Shown piece by piece: positions 56,409 through 64,000 of a stretch of DNA of 64,000 nt. The stretch comes from Notospermus geniculatus (taxonomy: Eukaryota > Nemertea > Pilidiophora > Heteronemertea > Lineidae), in the NCBI GenBank assembly GCA_002633025.1, contig NMRB01002236.1, forward strand, positions 44,659-108,658, given 5' to 3'. Position 1 is the stretch's first letter. Each line of letters starts with the position of its first letter. The notes beneath the pieces are model-generated. The model searched no databases, was not told the origin of the DNA, and saw only the letters and a list, made by a program, of their open reading frames with translations. The position numbers and the translations under genes are program-made.

Positions 56409-56519
56409 TGTTGATAAACAATATGGCTGCCTTGGACTTGTGTCCGAGGTGAAATGCGCCGCCCAGTGGATAGATAAGCAGTTCGCCTCAGGTCGTTCCG
56501 AATGCCGCGCCCCCTTCAG

Positions 56520-56980
56520 TTTGGACTTCATTTCCATGATGTAATGTATTTCAGGAGAGATGGCTGGTACCACAAATATCGCCTGCTGTAAGAGCGCCTT
56601 CAGCGTATGGCGTATAGCCGATGAAGTTACGGTGTATATTAAACTTTGAAATTTATGTTTCGTTTCCACTTCGTACCTACGAAGTGGAAATTTAAAAATT
56701 CAAAATTCACCATAAAGGCTCGTTTCCACAGACGCGTTTCACGCTGCGTGATGCGTCAAATCTTTTGTTATTTTCCGCCGCTCTGCTTCCAAACAATGGG
56801 TGAAGCGTCAAAACGCTCACGCTACCGCTTCTGTGGAAAGGGGCCTTAACTCTATCGCACGCACTGGCAGCAGGGACACTTGTGGTACCAACCATCTTCA
56901 GAAATACATTTAGGTCCTGGAAAATGAAGCCTATTTTCGTATTTCGTACTGCGTATTTCGTCAGGTTTGCGAAACCTCAC
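56520..56980. repeat. Family F-A MITE with a nested TAA-flanked foldback
   Basis: Left terminus missing; right end TTTGCGAAACCTCAC then TA. Inside, 56,716-56,846 is a separate foldback. Confidence 0.85.
56716..56846. repeat. Foldback with TAA duplication (PIF/Harbinger-like)
   Basis: Ends AGGCTCGTTTCCACAGACGC and TCTGTGGAAAGGGGCCT, flanked by TAA (56,713-56,715 and 56,847-56,849). A 3-bp TWA duplication is the PIF/Harbinger pattern. Confidence 0.75.
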
Positions 56981-57764
56981 TAATATGAAGTTTTCTTGAA
57001 GCGTACCAATTTTTACTGACAGCCACATCACATTAAAGATGACTGGATTTTTACGAAATTAGCCTACGACCAAAGACAGGCGAAGAAAATCCGTCTCAAA
57101 GACGGGGCTCTTGCAGAATGGCGTGATTCTGCTGACCGCACAGTGAAAACCAATACAGGCAACTCTATCTCCACCGATGTCCAGTTCCCTGGGAATTTCC
57201 GCAGATGACAAACTTATGTCAACAGGTTGGTCCCATCTCGCCACGTCATGCTCCCATTTGGATCAAGCAGCTGCGCGGTGTATGGCGTTTTCTCTCCTTG
57301 AGATATCATAACTTACCAAGTGGCTCTTCAAGGACCGATCCACGTGGAAATATATATGAAGATACACGCTACTTGGTAATGATAGAATTGCAATTAAAAT
57401 TCGGCATGCACGTGAATGATCACGGGCGTCAGAACGTGAGCGAGCAAGTTTGGCAACAACTCAAGAGGTTGTTCGTCGTTGATGTGATTCTGAGTGTGCA
57501 ATTTGAGAACTGCCCGTATCACCAACAACAAGCAAAGACTAATTTTGTTGCACTGAGTAGCACCACGGTGCATGGATTCGATTGGGTAGGCCTCGGACAC
57601 ATTCTGAGAGCATCAGGGTTCTTAGCGCTCGCGCCCTTCGTCACAGGTGTGCGGTGACGAAGGGCGCGCTGACAACCCCTGATGTTCTCAGGATGCTGGG
57701 ACTGGGCATGGCCCTCACAGTTTCTCTTTAAAGCCCTTTTGTATCTTGCGACGGCCGACGTACA
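56981..57764. other. Unexplained stretch with the longest clean plus-strand frame
   Basis: A 150-codon plus-strand frame (57,205-57,657) has no domain I recognise and ends inside a GCGCCCTTCGTCAC palindrome (57,628-57,670). Minus-strand frames are no better. I make no gene call. Confidence 0.35.
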
Positions 57765-58115
57765 TGTGTAACCTTTGACCATTAGGCAACGTCGTATATG
57801 CATGCTCGACAAGACTGTTCAAATCTATCTATTTGAATGATCTAAGTTACCAATTAGGTATTGATAATGTTGCTACAAATAAAAAGAATGAGTTGAAACA
57901 TGTTACTTTACCTGATGAAGGATCAGTCACGCTATAACAGCACGTTGAACTTCTCAAGTGATGAAGGTATGGCGGCCATTTTGTTTCGATGTAGTATCAG
58001 TCCAGCCTCGGTGTACCATTGGCTATATATAGATTGGACAGGACACCAGTCTTATCAAGGTGGGGAGGGATAAATGGTCACCTAATGCATACAGTCGGGC
58101 TTTAAAGACCTCAAT
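57765..58115. repeat. Dispersed family G repeat (copy 4, inverted)
   Basis: Inverse of the 4,132-4,500 sequence (TTGAACTTCTCAAGTGATGA, CAAATCTATCTATTTGAATG). Confidence 0.75.
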
Positions 58116-58728
58116 GATCAAGCGGAGTATCCTCCCGCTGTACAAACTGGTAAAGAGAGTCTGTCACAATGTGATGCCAGATGAAGCACTAGCTATGTGT
58201 CTCTGGCAGGCTTACTGCGGTACCGTTCGTAAATTGTAAAGCGCTCGTGCATTCGTACATCGGCATCGTTGTTCAGTATCCCCTGCCGGCTGACGATATA
58301 TACACATGTGCTTCTGCATGTACATCTGTTACACTGCCACGTGTCTGTAACAGACGTTCAATCGGTACTCAATAACACCTCGTTCCCAAAGCACTTCACA
58401 TCATGATAAGTACATGTATGTATACATAATACATCTAAGCAGTGGAATAGGGGGGAATGAATCATGACAGGACGAACACTGTTTACAACTTTGCACGTAA
58501 AGGGACTTCGATTGTGTCATATGAACAGCTTTTCAAACACTTGCTTCCGTATCTACTGAACGCTGACACAGCTGGACAAAGGAAGGAAGTTGATTCAACT
58601 AACTCTGGAGTATTGCAAAATTTGATCAGCTGATAATTTCACGTGTTCTTCAGATCAGATCGATAATTGAAAATGCTGGGCTATCATGGACATGGTCCAA
58701 AAACGTTTGTTGGACGATGTAGATTGAT

Positions 58729-59023
58729 GTACACCCTTACTCAAAAGTAAATGCACCTAATGAACTTAAACATTTCCCAAAATCTTCAGTGGATTAACTT
58801 TTGCATTTTATGGCAGATATTTAGGGCCTTAAGAAACATTTTGAGACAAAAATGCACACCTACGTGTAATAAACTTTTGTGAAAAATACAAGATCATGAT
58901 ATTTTGGGTCAAAAGGTTTCTTGAAGCCCTAATTGCCATAAAAAGCAAAGGTTAATCCACTGAAGATTTTGAGAAATATTTAAGTTTATTAGGTGTGCAT
59001 TTACTTTTGATTGAGGGTGTACG
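58729..59023. repeat. Foldback, GTACACCCTTACTCAAAAGT arms
   Basis: The arms AAAGTAAATGCACCTAATGA and TTAGGTGTGCATTTACTTTT, with TCTTCAGTGGATTAACTTTT mirrored inside. ~295 bp. Confidence 0.85.
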
Positions 59024-59404
59024 TGTACACGTACGTGTAGATTGGCTGGTTTTTCTTGGTAAAAGTAAACCTATACGTTTTTTGACTTTTTATACTTCTA
59101 CCACCTGCAGATGACACAGTCTTGGTAGCTGAATAGATCAAATATTTATATTTCTGCCGATACATAAATACCCGGAAAGAGTTAATGGCAATTTCCCAAA
59201 AACCACAATGTAGAAATGACCTCAAAATTCAATGGATTCCTTAAATTGCAGCCCCTTGACACTGTTCAAACGGTATGATGGTGGGATGCGGACATCAATG
59301 GTCTCAGCTGAATAGCCTGACCCACATCATTGGGACGGTATGTGCGCATACACGAGCCCCCATTTTCTCCGAAGACATTCAGAGTTTGAGAGAAGTGACA
59401 ACTT

Positions 59405-59552
59405 TAAAGCTGCATTTAGCTGACACGCGGAATGCGGATTGCGGAACGCGGAAGCGGAAAATGCAATGCATTTTCGCATACAACATATCTTTCCGCCAGG
59501 GTTTCCGCGTCCCTATACCGCATTCCGCGTGTCAGCTAAACGCAGCCTAACG
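59405..59552. repeat. Foldback, GCTGACACGCGGAATGCGG arms
   Basis: The arms TAGCTGACACGCGGAATGCG and CGCATTCCGCGTGTCAGCTA, with AAATGCAATGCATTTT at the centre. Confidence 0.83.
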
Positions 59553-59678
59553 GTCCGGAAAGACTCCACTTGTGGGACAGGAAAGGACCTTTCGAATTTC
59601 AGCCCCATTTCAAATTTACAACGGGTTGCCTCGTGCACGATTTGGTAAAAAAGTCAAACTTGACAAGAAGGTGATTCA

Positions 59679-59862
59679 GGCGCGAATCCAGGGGAGGGGC
59701 GCACCCGGCGCACGCCCCCCCCCCCTCATTTCGGCCAACAAATCTGTAAAATCGACCGTGAAATTCTGAAATTTGGAGCAAGTCATTGAAATTCACCGCA
59801 GATTTCAATGTTTCTAGCACAGTGCACCCCCTCTTTTCCGAAATCGTGGATCCGCCCCTGTG
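59679..59862. repeat. Repeat with CAGGCGCGAATCCAGGGG / CAGGGGCGGATCCACGATTT ends
   Basis: Inverted ends and an internal C-rich run (GCGCACGCCCCCCCCCC). It looks like a widespread short element; the class is not assigned. Confidence 0.6.
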
Positions 59863-60454
59863 ATTGGCCAATTAAAACCCTCTCCGACGCTTCGGGCCAT
59901 TCGTTGTCAAGCAGATGATAGCGCTGCAGGCGTACGTCTCTGAACAGGCCCTCCACTTTGACAGCGCGATGAAATTACTAAACCATTCTTTTTCCCAATA
60001 ACAGTACGTTTTATCATGTAAAAAGGTACATGTTAAATTCCAAAGCGACTCATTGAGTGGTTTAAGTATAATCAGCATCTGTAATTGATTTTCCCGCGTT
60101 TCGTTCCGCTAAGCTGTCTCGGAGAAGGTACTAATTTTGAATGGCAAGGCGGATTGATCGAAACATCATTAGCCTACGTGGTAACCTGCGGAATCTTATG
60201 TTCTGAACGTAGGGTTTACGAGTTTATACGACGTCATGTGATGGGGAAATGGCGACCATTATCTTGTCTTTGAGTACCATGGGATCGTCAAAGGAAGCAT
60301 CAGGTTTTTATGAGCTCGTTTGTTGACTTGCGGTGTTCCATGTTGGTAACAATGGCGTGTGACGGGCAGTGTCGGGCGCAGGTCCCATCACCAAGTACTA
60401 GTATCCATTCAGGTGTGGTTTGGATTTGAATATTGACTATTAATGGCCGCGCCA

Positions 60455-60985
60455 CAAATTTTTCATCCAATTTTCTGAATATGCTCAGTAGGCCTACATG
60501 TATGTACATGCGGCTCTATACATTGAAGCCCCAATATGCCCGGAATCTGAATTTCCAAAAAAGTGAAAAACTCTGCTTCGTCAAAATGACGAACTTAGGT
60601 TCGTTTTCCATTTATCACCAAACTGAGTATCTAGTTCGTCGAAATGACAAATCCACGGTTCGTCATTTTGACAAACCCTTGTTGTATCTCAAACAATAGG
60701 GAGGTTTCGCAAGCGCCCGGTTAGGCCAAACGACGACGTTTATCTATTGTTTGGGTATACCTATACAATAGATAAACGTCGTCGTAGGGCCTAACCGGGC
60801 GCTTGCGAAACCTCCCTAATCTCTGACATGGTTCGTCCAAATGACAAACCGTGGATTGTCATTTCGACGAATTAGATACTCAGTTTGGTGATAATGGAAA
60901 ACGAATCTAAGTTCATCATTTTGACGAAGCAGAGTTTTTCAGTGCATGAAAATTTGATCGTGTGGATGAAAATTTGATGTGTGGA
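60455..60985. repeat. Three-level nested foldbacks
   Basis: Outer: the ATTTTTCATCCAATTTTCTG family (copy at 49,325-49,468). Middle: the TTCGTCAAAATGACGAAC family (60,562-60,944; copy at 1,729-2,031). Inner: a 118-bp foldback (60,699-60,816) with GGGAGGTTTCGCAAGCGCCC ends and TA on both sides. Confidence 0.85.
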
Positions 60986-61739
60986 GCGGCCATTATCAAT
61001 GCGTGTACTATAATCCATGATTTCTATTATTTTTCATCACCCAACCTCAACTTGGACACAATATTCCATGCATTCAAGAAAGCATTCAGGGAAAGGAATG
61101 GCCTCTGAATTTTTTTTTCTGTTTCTAAGAATAAACCACTTTGCAATGGATCCGAAACGTATGTCTCTGGTCCATCAATCGCCACGTCTGCTTTCCGGTC
61201 AAAGTCACAACAACAATGAGACCGACCGCACAAGAGAACGTCGCCTGACAAACCATATCCAACAAGTTCAACACTTCACCATCATGAATGGCGTTTTCTT
61301 TGACTGAATGAGNGGGCCCCCCCCCCCCCCAGCTTGGAACTTAAGTCAAGCGGACAGGTGGTTGACAATGATTGACTGACTCCATACCTATTTCCTAAGT
61401 CGCCGTCTCAGCCCATGCGAACAGATGTTTTGTAGCCCGAGTGAAAGGCGCACACGATGGTCCAATTACCCACGAAAATGGGCTTTATCTATGGATTAAT
61501 CTGTTTGTCATTCAATATGGTGGCATTACCGTAAAGTTAGCACAGATGATGCAACATGGACAGCAACGATGACGTAGGGAGCGCTTCAAGTGGGCACTAA
61601 CTACCACTTATGGATCATTTCTACTTCGACGATGTGTGGCGTTGTTAATAAAAGCTGGCTGTTGGAATGTTGTTTGTCTTGACTTGTTGCTTGTTGCATG
61701 TCGAATGCCAATCGAAACGGCAGGTCGGGTTAGCAAACT

Positions 61740-61921
61740 GGGGTAAAATTTTTACCCATTTTGAGAAATATCGCCCGAAAAAAAAGACAAAATGTCAAGT
61801 CATTTTAAGAAAATTTTTCAGAATGGGAAAAAATTCTATCCGAATTTGAGAAACTGAAAAATCCGCCCAAAAGTGCCAAAATTTCCCACTTCTTATTTTT
61901 CCATTTTTACTTCTTACTCTC
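61740..61921. repeat. Foldback MITE, TTTGAGAAAT family (copy 3, left end lost)
   Basis: ACCCATTTTGAGAAAT and CGAATTTGAGAAACTG blocks and the right end CTTCTTACTCTCCC. Same family as 568-814. Confidence 0.75.
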
Positions 61922-62444
61922 CCTTTATACTGAAATCTCATCCGTTCTCAAATAATCCCGGCACTATAACTGAGTGAACATGGAACATAACTGCACATCA
62001 AGGCGGATCAGTCTATCAACTCTCACCACGACCTGATAAACCATCTTTCTTAATCCTTGACACTATAAGTGCATGCTATTGAAGATGTTTCAGCTGAGAA
62101 ACAGAGCGTATTGAATATTTCATAGGTTTCTGTTCCTCACTGATGGCTTTTGAAAGCATGTCAATAATGGCGCGCATCTTGTGCTGACCATAGACAGGAA
62201 AGTCTTAAAGATAATGTATCACGGGTAGGCCTATTTTCGCGGGCCACGAAATTCATTGTTTATTTACATTTTGTTTGCTTATGTCCAGGCTTTCTTTGTC
62301 TTATGAGTAATTTGGTGGTCTGCCCTTCTAGAAATTCTGTTCATTCCAAAAGTATCCATTTTGGTGAGTTGGCATGTCCCAAAAGTCCAAAATAACATAA
62401 TGTAAACATCCATGTTTACAAACATTGAATGTAAACAATGAAGT

Positions 62445-62825
62445 CGGTTTTGTATCTCGCGACGGCCGACGTAACCTTTGACCTTCAGGCAATGTCGTTT
62501 CTGCATCCCGGGTTCTGCATGCTCGAAAAGACTGTTCAAATCTATCTATTTGAATGATCTAAGTTACCAATTAGCTATTGGGAGTGTTGCTACACATAAA
62601 AGAATGAGTTGAAGCATGTTACCTTACCTGATGAAGGGTTAGTCACGCTCTAACAGCACGTTGAACATCTCAAGTGATGAAGGTATGGCAGCCATTTTGT
62701 TTCGACATAGTATCAGTCCAGCCTCGGTGTCACCACTGCATGGCTGTATATAGGTTGGACAGGAGACCAGTCTTATCAAGGTGGGGAGGGATAAAGAGTC
62801 ACCTAATACACACATCATGCTTTAA
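62445..62825. repeat. Dispersed family G repeat (copy 5, inverted)
   Basis: Contains CAAATCTATCTATTTGAATG and TCTCAAGTGATGAAGGTATG. Confidence 0.75.
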
Positions 62826-63229
62826 AGTAATGAAAGCCAGTAAGTTTTTTCTTATGATTTCTTATCCACTATGATGAAATCACAGAGTCCAAATGCCATG
62901 AACAATCAACGGTTTATAAAACGCCGAATGTGTCGCTGCATGCTAGGTTCAATCAAGATTGATGAGATCTTGTTGCTGTAAATGTGGCCCAGGGTGCCCA
63001 ACGCAATCTCAGGGGTGTCACCATAAAGCACAAACCAGCACTTCCATCGATCAATTTGTCTCCACGTGACAGCTAACTGCCTCTATCATGCTATGGTTTG
63101 ATAACGATAGCCGTTACGAGGAGCTGTAACGTTAATAGACATGGTGATTGGGTCAGATGGACACTGAGGCAAGGACGGGTTCATCACGAACGAACAGCAC
63201 CTGACTACGCCAGAGTTCTTCCCTTCCTC

Positions 63230-63425
63230 TAAAGTGGCCATGCACGATCAATATTATTGCACAATATGTGGCCCAAAATAGGGGCATGTGCCTCTGGCAT
63301 GATGGGTAGAAGAAAGATTGGCAATAATATTGCCCATTTTGATCCTCATATTCAATATGAAGATCAAAAATGGTCAATATTATTGCCAGTCTTTGTGCAA
63401 TAATATTGAACGTGTATGGGCCGCT
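63230..63425. repeat. Foldback rich in CAATATTATTG
   Basis: The arms AGTGGCCATGCACGATCAAT and TTGAACGTGTATGGGCCGCT surround repeated CAATATTATTGC-type palindromes. Confidence 0.75.
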
Positions 63426-63904
63426 AGAGCCTTCTTCGTCAACGTGACAGCCATAGTTGAAAATGCAGGGCTTTCACTTAATGGCCATGTTTACTTTTAT
63501 TGCTATTTCTTCGTTTTATGAGTGGGCGATAATAATATGTTGTTGATGCATTTCCGAATGCTTGCAGCCGAGACGCCTGACCCGAAAGCAATGTTCGTAC
63601 AGAGAGGACTACAATCAAATGGAAATTAACTCACGTAAATGGGAATTAGACGACAGTTCATTTTGTTTGTGCGATGACTCCGGGTGAATGCCGCTCCCCG
63701 TAGTTAAAACTCGTCCCTTCTTTCTTGCGCTATTTGAACCGCGATTCTCGCAGGTTCACTAAAAACCGCCGCGCTCTGGATAAAGGTAATAAAAGGGTTT
63801 CCACTGGTAGATACATTGATAAATTCTTTATAACTAAGTATTTCTACCTGTTTACGTTTAAAGAAATTCGAGGCACCCGATGACCGAGAGAGCAGGCGAG
63901 ACAA

Positions 63905-64000
63905 CCATTTTGGTTCCAGAAGCCGCCGCTAGGGCTAGAAGGCTTCGGTATTGGCTGCCATTTTATTGCTGACGTCATTCTAGGATACCATTTTCCTGTA
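63905..64000. repeat. Partial arm of the 5,021-5,731 foldback family, cut by the window end
   Basis: GAAGCCGCCGCTAGGGCTAG and GCTTCGGTATTGGCTGCCAT match the left arm near 5,034-5,080. Confidence 0.75.

Noticed and set aside
57205-57657. 150-codon plus-strand frame
   Set aside because: No recognisable motif, ends in a strong palindrome, no conserved residues I can match; likely chance.
61027-61251. Minus-strand frame ending KLRLGDEK, considered as the Esrp start exon (KLGSDEKEL)
   Set aside because: The similarity is a few residues, the frame stops right after, and no suitable donor follows.

Overview
The window is eukaryotic, from an invertebrate deuterostome and most probably an amphioxus (Branchiostoma). 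There are no bacterial-style operons. One gene is split into short exons with canonical GT-AG introns. The rest is packed with small self-complementary transposons, neighbouring blocks look like unmerged divergent haplotypes, and the palindrome TACATGTA is strongly over-represented. The species call is inference; the sequence carries no label.

The one gene I can reconstruct is on the minus strand and encodes an epithelial splicing regulatory protein (Esrp/fusilli family). Reading from high to low coordinates: a probable N-terminal exon (54,474-54,275); two linker exons (49,730-49,641 and 48,345-48,291); RRM1 split over 31,244-31,134 and a second exon present twice (25,000-24,825 and 17,103-16,928); the RRM1-RRM2 linker plus first half of RRM2, also twice (24,096-23,993 and 16,456-16,353); second half of RRM2 (12,405-12,190); RRM3 (11,630-11,340 and 10,774-10,516); a Pro/Gln/Thr-rich region plus first half of a fourth RRM-like domain (9,635-9,256); and the terminal exon with the stop codon (8,434-8,276). 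Every junction from 49,730 to the stop agrees in phase and gives 612 residues. The start exon and one or more exons between 54.3 and 49.7 kb were not found.

Layout. 1-8.2 kb lies beyond the 3' end of the gene and holds repeats only. 8.3-12.4 kb is the compact 3' half of the gene, where three of four introns each carry one copy of the same ~400-bp foldback MITE. 13.6-29.9 kb is a head-to-tail duplication (7.8 and 8.5 kb units) carrying the two exon pairs. 30-48 kb is a very large intron built from foldback elements and three further duplicated blocks, each with a single N at or close to a copy junction. 48.3-54.5 kb holds the 5' exons. 54.5-64 kb shows no recognisable exon and many nested foldbacks.

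The most interesting points are the duplicated exon pairs that phase makes mutually exclusive (or that expose a haplotype artefact); a frame-neutral RRM3 exon bracketed by mutually complementary MITEs; a MITE arm that appears to supply a splice donor; a NAGNAG acceptor; a complete fourth RRM; filled/empty insertion pairs that reveal target-site duplications of several element families; and three-deep nesting of foldbacks at 60.4-61.0 kb.
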